64,000 bases of DNA, taken from NCBI RefSeq assembly GCF_009498035.1, contig NZ_CP034550.1:2914001-2978000 (forward strand), given 5' to 3'. Origin of the DNA: Saccharothrix syringae (GTDB lineage: Bacteria; Actinomycetota; Actinomycetes; Mycobacteriales; Pseudonocardiaceae). Each line of letters begins with the position of its first letter. The first letter of the stretch is position 1. Of the stretch, positions 42,835 to 51,480 are shown piece after piece. The notes beneath the pieces were generated by a model, which was not told where the DNA came from, ran no database searches, and saw nothing but the letters and a program-made list of their open reading frames with translations. Position numbers and translations under genes: made by a program.

Positions 42835-43155
42835 GTGTCGGGCAAGCAGGTCGACACGCGGGTGCTGCGCGCCCAGGCGGCAGCGGCGGGGAACGCCCTG
42901 GACAGGTTCGCCAAGGCGCGCACCGAGCTGACCGAGCTGGCCAAGGTGCTGGCCGGGGACCACTGGGGCAGTTCCGCCGAGGCGGCGGGGCTGCGCGACG
43001 TGCTGCTGTCCACGCTGATCAACCGCATGGCCGAGGTCAACCAGCTGACCGCCGCGGCGCTGAAGGTCCGCGACGGCCTGCTGGAGACCGCGGACGACGA
43101 GGAGCGCACCGAGGAAGCGGTGGCGGACCTGTTCCGACCGGGGAGGATCACGTGA
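42835..43155 (+). CDS. WXG100/ESAT-6-like protein
   Basis: A 106-residue helix-turn-helix protein (VDTRVLRAQAAAAGNALDRFAKARTELTELAKVLAGDHWGSSAEAAGLRDVLLSTLINRMAEVNQLTAAALKVRDGLLETADDEERTEEAVADLF). The turn reads H-W-G-S, a variant of W-x-G. It probably forms an antiparallel dimer with the next gene product. GTG start 28 nt after EspG; the stop is coupled to the next gene. Confidence 0.75.
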   Translation: MSGKQVDTRVLRAQAAAAGNALDRFAKARTELTELAKVLAGDHWGSSAEAAGLRDVLLSTLINRMAEVNQLTAAALKVRDGLLETADDEERTEEAVADLFRPGRIT

Positions 43156-43904
43156 GCCCGCTGGCCTCGCGCAACGACGAGCACGCCGAACTCGTCCGCT
43201 TCCTGCTGCCCCTGATCCCGGTGCTGGCCGTGTTCGGGATGAACGCCTTGGACGAGGTGGAGAAGCTCAACATCCGTTACGAGGTGTACGAGCAGCAGCG
43301 CCAACGGGCCGAGTCCGCGTTCAAGGCGGTGCGCGAGGGCGCCCAGATCATGGCGGACGTGCGCGACGAGGTCGGTGCCGGCTGGAAGGGCGAGGCGGCC
43401 GAGCTGTTCGACCGCTACGCCGGGAAGGCGGTGACCGCGGCGGACGCCGAGACGTCCCTGGTGGACCTGGAGGACCAGGCGATCGGCAACGTGTTCGCCG
43501 AGGTGAAGAAGATCGTCGAGACGGCCGCCAACGCGCTGATGAGCCTGTTGCAGAGCCTGGCGGCGGTGGTCTCGCCGGCGGCGGGCGCCGCGGTCGCGCT
43601 GGACCGGCTGGTCAGCGGCGGTGAGGGCGCGGACGTGTCGTTCGCGGTGGACGTGACGGCGGCCCTCGAAATCGTCCTGAACGCGATGAAGGAGATCAGC
43701 GGCCTGTCGAAGGTGTTCGAGGAGGCGGGCGAGGGGCGGCAGGCGGTGCAGCGGTTCCGGGACGCGGACGGCCGGTCGCTGGGGTCGTTGCTGCTGCTGG
43801 AGGCGAAGGACTTCCGCATCGACCCGAATTACTCGACGGGCGCGATCCCCACCGGGCTGGAGGAGCGGGACCGGGCGGACGAGGACGCCTGGGCGCCCCG
43901 CTGA
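43152..43904 (+). CDS. Large WXG-like type VII substrate
   Basis: A 250-residue protein whose N-terminal ~110 residues form a WXG-like hairpin (ALDEVEKLNIRYEVYEQQRQRAESAFKAVREGAQIMADVRDEVGAGWKGEAAELFDRYAGKAVTAAD, with G-W-K-G at the turn), followed by a hydrophobic helical part (ALMSLLQSLAAVVSPAAGAAVALDRLV) and a polar tail. It could be a secreted effector or pore-like element of a type VII system. GTG start overlaps the preceding stop by 4 nt. A strong hairpin follows. Confidence 0.7.
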   Translation: MSPLASRNDEHAELVRFLLPLIPVLAVFGMNALDEVEKLNIRYEVYEQQRQRAESAFKAVREGAQIMADVRDEVGAGWKGEAAELFDRYAGKAVTAADAETSLVDLEDQAIGNVFAEVKKIVETAANALMSLLQSLAAVVSPAAGAAVALDRLVSGGEGADVSFAVDVTAALEIVLNAMKEISGLSKVFEEAGEGRQAVQRFRDADGRSLGSLLLLEAKDFRIDPNYSTGAIPTGLEERDRADEDAWAPR

Positions 43905-43918
43905 GCGCCCCCGGGCAC

Positions 43919-43958
43919 GACGGCGGCTGCCGGGCCGCGTCGCCCGGCAGCCGCCGTC
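43919..43958. terminator. Bidirectional hairpin terminator
   Basis: GACGGCGGCTGCCGGGC (43919-43935) pairs perfectly with 43942-43958 across a 6-nt loop, between the type VII cassette and the convergent pectate lyase gene. Confidence 0.75.
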
Positions 43959-43967
43959 CCCTGCCTG

Positions 43968-45497
43968 CTAACAGGTGCCGTTCGACTCCTGCAGGCCGGT
44001 GTTGGCGCCCGCCGTCCGGCTCACGATGTTCGGCACGCACTCGGCGCGGTCGAGGGTGTAGCCGTAGGGGATGCCGACCGTGGTGGTGGACTTGACGTCG
44101 GGCCCGGCGGGGTTGGTGTCGCTGCCGGGGGACGACCAGGTCACGTTGTCGAAGATGTTGCCGCCGACCTGCCAGTACCCGGCCTCGCTGGTGTAGAAGG
44201 TGCCGAGGACGTCCTTGGAGTTCTTGAAGTAGTTGTTGTCCACCTTGGCCTTGGCGCCGGCGCGGGAGTTGATGCCCGACTCGTTGAGGCTCACGTAGTG
44301 GTTGTTGTAGATGTGGGCGATGCCGCCGCGCAGCAGCGGGGTGCGCGAGTCGATGTTCTCGTACAGGTTGTGGTGGAAGGTGACGAACCCGTTGGAGCGG
44401 TCGCTCTCGCTGGACCCGATCAGCCCGCCGCGGCCGGAGTTGCGCAGGGTGCTGTAGGACAGGGTCACGTACTGGGTGTCGTCCTTCATGTCGAACAGGC
44501 CGTCGTAGCCCTCCGACTCGCCGCCCGAGGCGAGCAGGTTGACGTGGTCGACCCAGACGTTGCGGACGTTGCTCTCCATGCCGATGGCGTCGCCGCCGTT
44601 GGACGTGGGGGAGCCGGACTTCTTGACGTTCCGGATCGTGACGTTGCGGATGATGATGTTGCGGGACTCGCGGATGTGGATGCCGAGCTGGTCGAACACG
44701 GCCCCGCTGCCGACGCCGATGATGGTGACGTTGCTGATCCGCTTGAGTTCGATGACCCCCGCGGCCGTCTCGCAGCTGTCGCCCGAGACCTTGGCGGTGT
44801 TGCCGTGGTTGATGGTGCCCTCGACCTGGATGGTGATCGGGGTGGAGCTGGCGGCCCGGCTGCACAGGGCCTGGTGGATCTGGGTGCCGGTGGTGGCCCG
44901 GACCGTCGCACCGCCCTGGCCGCCGGTGGTCCCGCCGTTCTGGGACGCGTAGCCGGTCGCGACGCCCGCGGGCGGGTTCGTCGTCGTGGTGGTGGAGGTC
45001 GTCGTCGTTGTCGTCGTCGTGGTGGTGGTGGTGGTCGAAGTCGACGTGGAGGTGCTGGTGGGCTGTCCGGTGCAGGCCACGCCGTTGAGCTTGAACGAGG
45101 TGGGCGCGGGGTTGGAGCCGCTCCAGGAGCCGTTGAAGCCCGGCGTGACCGACGCCCCCGTGGCCAGGGACCCGTTGTAGCTCGCGTTGCGCACCGTCAC
45201 CGCGCTGCCGGACTGCGAGAACTCACCACCCCACAGCTGCGTCACCCGCTGCCCCGCCGGGAACGACCACTCCAGCGTCCACCCCGACAACGCGTCGCCC
45301 AGGTTGGTCACCGTGACGTTGGCGCCGAAACCGCCCTGCCACTGGTTGGTCACGGAGTAGTCGACCCGGCACCCGACCGCCGCATTGGCATTGGTGCCGG
45401 CCGCCACCACCAGCCCCCCGGTCAAAGCCGCCACCGACATCGCTGCGGTAATACCGGCGGTCCGACCCCTGGTGTGTTTGCCAATGCGCAGACTCAT
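43968..45497 (-). CDS. Secreted PL1 pectate lyase with N-terminal CBM2
   Basis: A 509-residue exported lyase. After a signal peptide (TAAMSVAALTGGLVVAAGTNANA) comes a CBM2 cellulose-binding module (CRVDYSVTNQWQGGFGANVTVTN...WTLEWSFPAGQRVTQLWGG...SFKLNGVAC), a Thr-rich linker, and a PL1 parallel beta-helix: IRNVKKSGSPTSNGGDAIGMESNVRNVWVDHVN, the Ca-binding YDGLFDMKDDTQYVTLSYS, and the catalytic Arg in SRTPLLRGG. It cleaves polygalacturonate by beta-elimination; the CBM2 anchors it on plant cell walls. ATG at 45497 with AAGGAGG 6 nt upstream. A CebR-like box lies 91 nt before the start. Confidence 0.95.
   Translation of the reverse strand: MSLRIGKHTRGRTAGITAAMSVAALTGGLVVAAGTNANAAVGCRVDYSVTNQWQGGFGANVTVTNLGDALSGWTLEWSFPAGQRVTQLWGGEFSQSGSAVTVRNASYNGSLATGASVTPGFNGSWSGSNPAPTSFKLNGVACTGQPTSTSTSTSTTTTTTTTTTTTTSTTTTTNPPAGVATGYASQNGGTTGGQGGATVRATTGTQIHQALCSRAASSTPITIQVEGTINHGNTAKVSGDSCETAAGVIELKRISNVTIIGVGSGAVFDQLGIHIRESRNIIIRNVTIRNVKKSGSPTSNGGDAIGMESNVRNVWVDHVNLLASGGESEGYDGLFDMKDDTQYVTLSYSTLRNSGRGGLIGSSESDRSNGFVTFHHNLYENIDSRTPLLRGGIAHIYNNHYVSLNESGINSRAGAKAKVDNNYFKNSKDVLGTFYTSEAGYWQVGGNIFDNVTWSSPGSDTNPAGPDVKSTTTVGIPYGYTLDRAECVPNIVSRTAGANTGLQESNGTC
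44979..45061. repeat. Simple repeat coding the Thr/Ser linker
   Basis: Tandem GTG/GTC triplets on the plus strand (ACC/ACG/AGC codons on the coding strand) encode a linker with a run of thirteen threonines in the pectate lyase. Such runs are prone to slippage and are typical O-glycosylated linkers of actinobacterial CAZymes. Confidence 0.7.
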
Positions 45498-45587
45498 GCG
45501 TCGCCTCCTTGCGAACAGCACTACCGGACAGCGGTCCCGGCGCCACCGACCATTGCCGGCTCGTGGTATCCGCCGTGGTCAGCGCGT

Positions 45588-45605
45588 CCTGGGAACGCTC
45601 CCAGG
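45588..45605 (-). promoter_or_regulatory. CebR-type operator of the pectate lyase gene
   Basis: CCTGGGAACGCTCCCAGG: 7-bp perfect arms around ACGC, one base from the CebR consensus TGGGAGCGCTCCCA. It lies 91 nt upstream of the pectate lyase start, in an AT-richer promoter region. Confidence 0.65.
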
Positions 45606-45726
45606 GAGCATTGCGCAAGATTGTGGAACAGGCAACAAAATTCACATCGGTGAACGGCCGACTTCATTCAAGGACGTGAACTCGGAATTTCGCACCCTGA
45701 TCATTGCGCCTCCGCGCCCAATGGGA

Positions 45727-47349
45727 TCAGGGCGCGACCGGCCCGGGCACGCGGTGCAGGTAGGTGCCGACCCAGTCGACCGCGTCACGGGTCGGGCGGG
45801 CCGGCGGGGCGGGGCGGAAGTTGGCCGCGTCGTCGATGCTGCCAGTGCCGTCGTAGCGGGCGGTCAGCGGGTACGGGAACACCGGCCGGGTGCGCACCAC
45901 CTCCCCGGCGGCGTTCCGGCCGACGGCGACGACCCGGTCGGGCGCGGTCCCGCGCTCGACCCACGCCAGCAGCGCGGGGAACGGGTCGAACGCGGTCAGC
46001 CCGGTGCCGCCGGTGCAGTGCTGGAGGCCGGGCACCATGAACACCCGCGCCCAGCGGCGGACGTCCCCGCCGTCGTGCCGGGCCAGCCGTGCGTAGTAGT
46101 CGAGCAGGCCGCGCGGCGGGACGCCCTGGTCGCCCCAGCCGTGCCAGAGGATCAGCCGACCGCCGGCGCGGCGGAACTCGCCCAGGTCGAGGCTCATCGC
46201 GTTGCCGCGCGCGCCCTCCACGCCCAGCCGCGCGAACTCGCGGGCGGTGAACTCGAATTCGGCCAGCGACGAGTGCGGCGTGCCCATCGGGTAGCCCATG
46301 TACCTGAGGTAGTCGTCCGCGAGCAGGGTGGCCAGCGAGGAGCCGCCGAACTCCGGGATCGGCACGACCCAGCCGGCCCAGGCCGGCTCGGAGCCGCGTT
46401 CCTGACCGGCCGGGTAGAGCCGCCTGCCGTGCGCGTCGGTGGGGCCGGCGTACAGCCTGCGCACCACGTCGACCTGGGCCGGGGTGAGGCACGTCGGCCC
46501 GTCGACGCCGGTCGGGCAGCGCAGCGCGGCCGGGTCGTGGTCGCACCGGCGCGGATCGTCGATCTGGCCGTCCACCAGGCCGTCGAGGTGGTCGCAGTGC
46601 CTCATCACGGCGTCGTGCAGGGCGGGCAGCCGGTCGGCGGTGAGCACCGGGCGGCCGTCCGCGCCGGTGTTGGTCCGGGCCAGCCACGCCTGGTAGACCA
46701 GCAGCGGGGACTGGTAGTTGACGGGTGCGCCGGCGACGATGCCGTCGAAGTCGTGCGGGTACCGCTGGGCCAGCAGCAGCGCTTCCCGCCCGCCGTTGGA
46801 GCAGCCGCCGAAGTACGAGAACGACGGCGGGGCGCCGTAGAAGTCCTCGATGAGCCGCTTGGCCGCCATCGACACCACGTGCGGCGCGCGGAACGCGAGG
46901 TCGTCGCGGGCGGCCTGGTCGTCGGCCGCCCAGGTGCCGTCCGCCGAGGGCACCGGGCCGCCGGCGACGTGCCCGTCGTCGGTGGCGGCGACCGCGAGGC
47001 CGCCGATCTCCGCACCGCAGTCGGGGAACGACGGCGACACCAGCGCACCGCAGTACCCGCCGCAGCCGTACTGGAGGTAGCGGCCGGTGTAGGTGGTGGT
47101 GGGCAGCTTCAGGTGGAACCGCACCCGCGGCTCGACGTACCCGAGTACCGCGCAGTGCGCGGCCTCGGCGCCCGCGGCCACCGGCTCCGCCCGCGTCACG
47201 TGCGCGCGGGTGCCGGGTATCGCGAAGCTCCGGACCAGGTCGGCGCACTCGGCCACGGGCCGGACCACGCCACCCCTGGCGGCCGACGCGACGGAGGCGC
47301 CGGAGGTCAGGGAGGCCAGCAAACCGACGACCACCAGCAAGCGGATCAC
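45727..47349 (-). CDS. Secreted tannase/feruloyl esterase-family enzyme
   Basis: A 540-residue exported esterase. It has a signal peptide (LLVVVGLLASLTSGASVASAA), the nucleophile motif FGGCSNGGREALLLAQRYPHDFDGIVAGAP, the acid in the LWHGWGDQGVPPRGLLDYY region, and the His motif MVPGLQHCTGGTG. The Cys next to the Ser and the Cys next to the His are the paired cysteines of the CS-D-HC motif that defines this family. Members cut ferulate or gallate esters from plant polymers. GTG at 47349 has GAGG 5 nt upstream; GTG 47355 is an alternative. Confidence 0.9.
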   Translation of the reverse strand: MIRLLVVVGLLASLTSGASVASAARGGVVRPVAECADLVRSFAIPGTRAHVTRAEPVAAGAEAAHCAVLGYVEPRVRFHLKLPTTTYTGRYLQYGCGGYCGALVSPSFPDCGAEIGGLAVAATDDGHVAGGPVPSADGTWAADDQAARDDLAFRAPHVVSMAAKRLIEDFYGAPPSFSYFGGCSNGGREALLLAQRYPHDFDGIVAGAPVNYQSPLLVYQAWLARTNTGADGRPVLTADRLPALHDAVMRHCDHLDGLVDGQIDDPRRCDHDPAALRCPTGVDGPTCLTPAQVDVVRRLYAGPTDAHGRRLYPAGQERGSEPAWAGWVVPIPEFGGSSLATLLADDYLRYMGYPMGTPHSSLAEFEFTAREFARLGVEGARGNAMSLDLGEFRRAGGRLILWHGWGDQGVPPRGLLDYYARLARHDGGDVRRWARVFMVPGLQHCTGGTGLTAFDPFPALLAWVERGTAPDRVVAVGRNAAGEVVRTRPVFPYPLTARYDGTGSIDDAANFRPAPPARPTRDAVDWVGTYLHRVPGPVAP

Positions 47350-47637
47350 GCGCACCTCGTTCTCGGTCGGGGACGAGCACGCCGGCCGCGCCGTGACCAC
47401 CCGCCGGTCCCGCGAGCCATCCCGCCACCGACCGGCACCACCACGCCCCTGGCACGCGGTTCGACGGTAACCCCACCCCGGTGGCGTCCGACAGGGCTTC
47501 GGGAGCCGCACGAGCGGATCACCGCAGTCATCGACCCGGGTGCCCCGTGCCGCTCGAAGAGCCGTCGTCAGCGGTGGATCACGGGTGCCGCCGCGTCGCC
47601 GGCCGGAGTCGTCCCCCGGCCGGCGACGCGCCGCCGA

Positions 47638-48171
47638 TCAGTGCGCGGTCGAGGTCCACCACCGGATCTGCCCGGTCCCGATCTGCTGGATCCTGAGGCT
47701 GCCGTCCGCCCGGACGGAGAACTCGAGGTCCGGGTAGCAGCAGGTCCTCGACGCGAACGGGCGTCCGCGGCTGACGTACACGACGAGGTTGCCGTCCTGC
47801 TGGAAGATCCCCTCCTGGCCCCGGTGGTCGGTGCCGCTGGCCCAGCGGGCGCGCCCGATCTCGTCGTAGAGCACGAGGTTGCCGTCCTGCTGGAAGATGA
47901 GCCTGGACTTCCCGACCTGGACGTAGTCGTTGTAGTAGAAGTGGGTCCCCTCGGAGAGGAACCAGTTGCCGTCCGTCAGGCGGGGGGCCGGTGTGCCGGG
48001 TTCGAGGTGGACGGACGCGAGAGGCGCGTACTCGGCCATCGGCGCGACGTCCGCGGTCGCCGCCGGGGCCCCGGCCAGGCCGACCACCAGCACGCCGAAG
48101 AGGGTCAGCAACCGCATGAGGCGGGAACGCGCCCCGCCGGCCCGAGTGGTCGGTGCACCTGTTGTTCGCAT
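47638..48171 (-). CDS. Secreted bulb-type (GNA-like) lectin protein
   Basis: A 177-residue preprotein. A twin-Arg-free signal peptide (LMRLLTLFGVLVVGLAGAPAATA) precedes a B-lectin fold with two mannose-binding motifs QxDxNxVxY (FQQDGNLVLY and FQQDGNLVVY), plus a degenerate third (VRADGSLRIQ). It should bind mannose-type sugars outside the cell, either as adhesion factor or bacteriocin-like lectin. ATG at 48171 with AGGA 6 nt upstream; an internal ATG at 48117 would also give the signal peptide. It is divergent from the second AfsR-like regulator. Confidence 0.82.
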   Translation of the reverse strand: MRTTGAPTTRAGGARSRLMRLLTLFGVLVVGLAGAPAATADVAPMAEYAPLASVHLEPGTPAPRLTDGNWFLSEGTHFYYNDYVQVGKSRLIFQQDGNLVLYDEIGRARWASGTDHRGQEGIFQQDGNLVVYVSRGRPFASRTCCYPDLEFSVRADGSLRIQQIGTGQIRWWTSTAH

Positions 48172-48432
48172 GGGGAATCCTGTTCTTCGTCGACCTGCCT
48201 GGGATGTTCTCCAGCGCATTCCGGAAAAATCGGGAAAGCGACCGCGACCGGCGGGCCGGTTCTCCCCCTCCGGCGCCGCCCGCCCCGATCCCGGGGACAG
48301 CATCGGCACCCGGTTCAGTCCGTCAACACAACGTCGTGCGAATCCCCTGTTCAGTGGTGCTGGGCAGGGGCCGGCGGGCATAGACAGGACTTCCCGGGGG
48401 CCCGCGGTGCGCGGGAGGGGGAGGGCTGTGCG

Positions 48433-51303
48433 ATGACGGTGGAGCTGCGGGTGCTGGGCGAGGTCGAGCTCCTGGTCGACGGGACGAGGCCGGACCTCGG
48501 GCACGCTCGGCAGCGGTGCGTGCTGGCGGTGCTGCTGGTGCAGGCCAACCAGGTGGTCGCCACCGATCAGCTGGTGGACTGGATCTGGGGCGAGCGGCCA
48601 CCTCGACGGGTCCGGCAGCTGGTCAGCAACTACGTCTCCCGCCTGCGCCAACTGCTGGCCGCCGGCGGTGTCGTGGACGAGGTGGTGGTCGAGCGGCGCG
48701 GCAAGGGCTACGTCCTGCTGGTCGACCCCGACCGCGTGGACGTGCACCGGTTCCGCCGCCTGGTCGCCGAGGCCCGCGCCGAGACCGACCGGACCCGCGC
48801 GCTGGAACTGCTGGAGCGGGCCGCGGGGGTGTGGCGGGGTGAGGCGTTGGCCGGCCTGGACACCCCGTGGACCACCGCGGCGCGGCGGGGCCTGGAGCGC
48901 GAGCGGTTCGCCGCCGACACCGACCGCCTCGACCTGGCGCTGCGGGCCGGGCGGCACGGCGCGCTGCTGCCCGAGCTGACCGACCGCGCCGCCCTGCACC
49001 CGCTGGACGAGCACGTGGCCGCCCAGCTCGTGCTCGCCCTCTACCGCGCGGGTCGCCAGGCCGACGCCCTGGACCACTACCGGCAGCTGCGCACCCGGCT
49101 CGCCGACGAGCTGGGTTCCGACCCCGGACCGGACCTGCAGCACCTCCACCGGCGGATCCTGGCCGCCGACCCCGCGCTGGCCACCCCGACGACGAGGGCG
49201 GACCGGCCACCGGTGGCACCACGCCAACTGCCGGCCACGCCCGCGCCGTTCACCGGTCGCGCCTCCGAACTGGTCGAGCTGGACCGCGCCCTCTCCGCCG
49301 CCGCCCCGGACGGCGGGGGCCCCGCCGCACGACCGGGCGCGACGTCGACGAACCCGGCGGCCGGGACGGTGCTGATCTCGGCGATCGGCGGGGCGGGCGG
49401 GATCGGCAAGACGTGGCTGGCGCTGGCCTGGGCGCACCGCAACCTGCACCGGTTCCCCGACGGGCAGCTGTTCGCCGACCTGCGCGGCTTCAGCCCCGCC
49501 GGGCCGCCGACCGAACCGGCCGACGTGGCGCGCGGGTTCCTCACCGCCCTCGGCGCCGACCCGGACGCGCTCCCGGCGGACCTGGACGCCCTGGCCGCGT
49601 CGTACCGCAGCCTGGTGGCCGGGCGGCGGATGCTGGTCGTGCTGGACAACGCCGCAGGCGCCGAGCAGGTCGTGCCGCTGCTGCCGGGCAACGCGACCTG
49701 CGCGGTGCTGGTCACCAGCCGCACCAGGCTGGCCTCCCTGGTCGACCGGTGCGGCGCCCGCCACCTGTCCCTGGACCTCCTCACCCGCGGCGAGGCCCGC
49801 GCCCTGCTGGCCGCCCGCCTCGGCGACCGGCGCGTCGAAGCCGAGCCCCGGGTGACCGACGAGCTGATCGAGCTGTGCGGGCGCCACCCGCTGGCCCTGG
49901 CGATCACCGCCCGGCACGCCGCCACCCGCCCCTCGATCCCGCTGGCGGAGTTCGCCGCCGAGCTGCGCGAGCTGGGCCTGGAGGCGCTGGACCACGACAC
50001 CGATCCCACGGCCGGCCTGCCCTCCGTGCTGTCCTGGTCCCTGCGCCGGCTCACCGAAGAGCAGCGGACGGTGTTCGCGCTGCTCGGGATCGCCCCCGGC
50101 CCGGACACCGACCTGCGTGCCGCGGTGTCCCTCACCGGCCTGCCCGAGGCGCGCACGCGCAAGGCCCTGCGCGTGCTGGAGGACCACTCGCTGCTCGACC
50201 GGCACCCGCACGGCCGCTACTCGATGCACGACCTGGTCCGCGCCTACGCCGCCACCACCGCCCGCGACCACCTCCCGGAGCCCGCGCGGCGGGCCGCGCT
50301 GGAGCGGGTGGTCGACTTCTACCGGCACACCGCGCACACCGCCGACCGGCTCCTGTACCCCCACCGCCCGCCGGTCCCGCTCGCCCCACCCGCCCCCGGC
50401 GCCCACCCCCGGCCGCTGCCCGACCAGGAGGCCGCGCTGGTCTGGCTGGACGCCCACCACCCCCACCTGCTGGCCGCGCAGCGCACCGCCGCCGACCACG
50501 GGTGCCACCAGGCCGTGTGGCACCTGGCCTGGGCGCTGAGCACCTTCCACCTGCGACGCGGGCACCGCCACGACGGGCTGGCCGTGTGGCGGGCGGCCGC
50601 CGACGCCGCCGAACACCTGCCCGACGCCGGCACCCTCATCCACGCCCGCTGGAGACTCGGGCACGCCCACGCCGAGCTGGGGCGGCACGAGGAGGCCATC
50701 GCCCACCTGCACGACGCCCTCGCCGTGGCCGAACGCCACCACGACCCCCTCCAGCACGCCCGGACGCACCACGCCCTCGGGTGGGCCTGGGAGCAGCGGG
50801 GGGACCACCGGCGAGCCCTGGAGCACGCCCGCCGAGCCCTGGTCCTCTGCCGCGGCCTGGACCAACCGGTGTGGGAAGCCGATGCGCTCAACTCAGTGGG
50901 CTGGTACGAAGCCCACCTGGGCCAGTACGACAACGCCCGCGGCCACTGCCGGGCCGCCCTCGCCCTGCACCGGCACCACCAGGACCTCGACGGCGTGGCG
51001 GACGCCCTGGACAGCCTGGGCTTCATCGACCACCACACCGGGCACCACCAGCAGGCCGTCGACCACTACCGGCAGGCCCTCGCCCTCTACCGCGACGTCG
51101 GCAACACGGCCGAGGCCGCCGACACCCTCGACTACCTGGGCCACCCCCACGCCGCTCTCGACCAACACGCCCAGGCGCGTGCCGCCTGGCGGGAAGCCCT
51201 GGACCTGTACCGGCAGTTGGGGCGCGACACCGACGTCGAACGCGTCCGGGGACAACTCGACGACCTGGACGCGGCGCAGGGGGGAGTCGCCCGCAGCGGG
51301 TGA
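48433..51303 (+). CDS. AfsR/SARP-family regulator: HTH-BTAD-NB-ARC-TPR (copy 2)
   Basis: A 956-residue paralog of the regulator at 37407 with the same plan: OmpR-type winged helix (RQRCVLAVLLVQANQVVATDQLVDWIWGE...LVSNYVSRLRQLL), BTAD, NB-ARC (P-loop Lys326 in GGAGGIGKTWLALAWAH, RRMLVVLDNAAG, VLVTSRTRL) and C-terminal TPRs (DHRRALEHARRALVLCRGLDQPVWEADALNSVGW). Whole motifs are shared word for word with copy 1. It lies between a lectin gene and a PQQ sugar dehydrogenase. ATG at 48433 with GGGGGAGGG upstream; the frame happens to stay open 3 kb further upstream, antisense to other genes, which is a GC artefact. Confidence 0.92.
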   Translation: MTVELRVLGEVELLVDGTRPDLGHARQRCVLAVLLVQANQVVATDQLVDWIWGERPPRRVRQLVSNYVSRLRQLLAAGGVVDEVVVERRGKGYVLLVDPDRVDVHRFRRLVAEARAETDRTRALELLERAAGVWRGEALAGLDTPWTTAARRGLERERFAADTDRLDLALRAGRHGALLPELTDRAALHPLDEHVAAQLVLALYRAGRQADALDHYRQLRTRLADELGSDPGPDLQHLHRRILAADPALATPTTRADRPPVAPRQLPATPAPFTGRASELVELDRALSAAAPDGGGPAARPGATSTNPAAGTVLISAIGGAGGIGKTWLALAWAHRNLHRFPDGQLFADLRGFSPAGPPTEPADVARGFLTALGADPDALPADLDALAASYRSLVAGRRMLVVLDNAAGAEQVVPLLPGNATCAVLVTSRTRLASLVDRCGARHLSLDLLTRGEARALLAARLGDRRVEAEPRVTDELIELCGRHPLALAITARHAATRPSIPLAEFAAELRELGLEALDHDTDPTAGLPSVLSWSLRRLTEEQRTVFALLGIAPGPDTDLRAAVSLTGLPEARTRKALRVLEDHSLLDRHPHGRYSMHDLVRAYAATTARDHLPEPARRAALERVVDFYRHTAHTADRLLYPHRPPVPLAPPAPGAHPRPLPDQEAALVWLDAHHPHLLAAQRTAADHGCHQAVWHLAWALSTFHLRRGHRHDGLAVWRAAADAAEHLPDAGTLIHARWRLGHAHAELGRHEEAIAHLHDALAVAERHHDPLQHARTHHALGWAWEQRGDHRRALEHARRALVLCRGLDQPVWEADALNSVGWYEAHLGQYDNARGHCRAALALHRHHQDLDGVADALDSLGFIDHHTGHHQQAVDHYRQALALYRDVGNTAEAADTLDYLGHPHAALDQHAQARAAWREALDLYRQLGRDTDVERVRGQLDDLDAAQGGVARSG

Positions 51304-51432
51304 CCGACGTGGTCCGGGGAGGTCTCCCGCACCTGAGAACGCCCTCGCCTCCCGGTCAATCCCGTGCTCCTTTTCCCACCGGCGAAGGGGGCAGGACGGC
51401 GGCTGGAGGCCACCGGGGTGTCGCGGTACGTT

Positions 51433-51446
51433 TGGGAGCGCTCCCA
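51433..51446 (+). promoter_or_regulatory. CebR operator of the sugar dehydrogenase gene
   Basis: TGGGAGCGCTCCCA is a perfect 14-bp palindrome identical to the CebR consensus of Streptomyces and relatives, a LacI-family repressor released by cellobiose or cellotriose. It ends 34 nt before the start codon. Confidence 0.85.
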
Positions 51447-51480
51447 GATTGTGGACCCACCCTGCTTGAGGAGCCGAACC

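Noticed and set aside
37407..43904. A secondary-metabolite cluster controlled by the SARP regulator
   Set aside because: No PKS, NRPS, terpene or RiPP enzymes lie near; the neighbours are type VII secretion and carbohydrate genes.
44979..45061. A CRISPR or VNTR array
   Set aside because: The triplet repeats are in frame and encode a Thr/Ser linker; there are no spaced repeats. No CRISPR-like arrays were seen elsewhere.
45385..48432. A very long plus-strand open frame that runs into the second AfsR-like regulator
   Set aside because: The extra ~1000 codons are antisense to the pectate lyase promoter region, the tannase-family esterase and the lectin gene, lack domain text, and the regulator has its own start with a good ribosome site at 48433. 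It is a GC artefact.
51433..51446. Reading the CebR palindrome as a terminator of the upstream regulator
   Set aside because: The 14-bp palindrome has no loop, matches the CebR consensus exactly, and sits directly before the next gene's start with its ribosome site.
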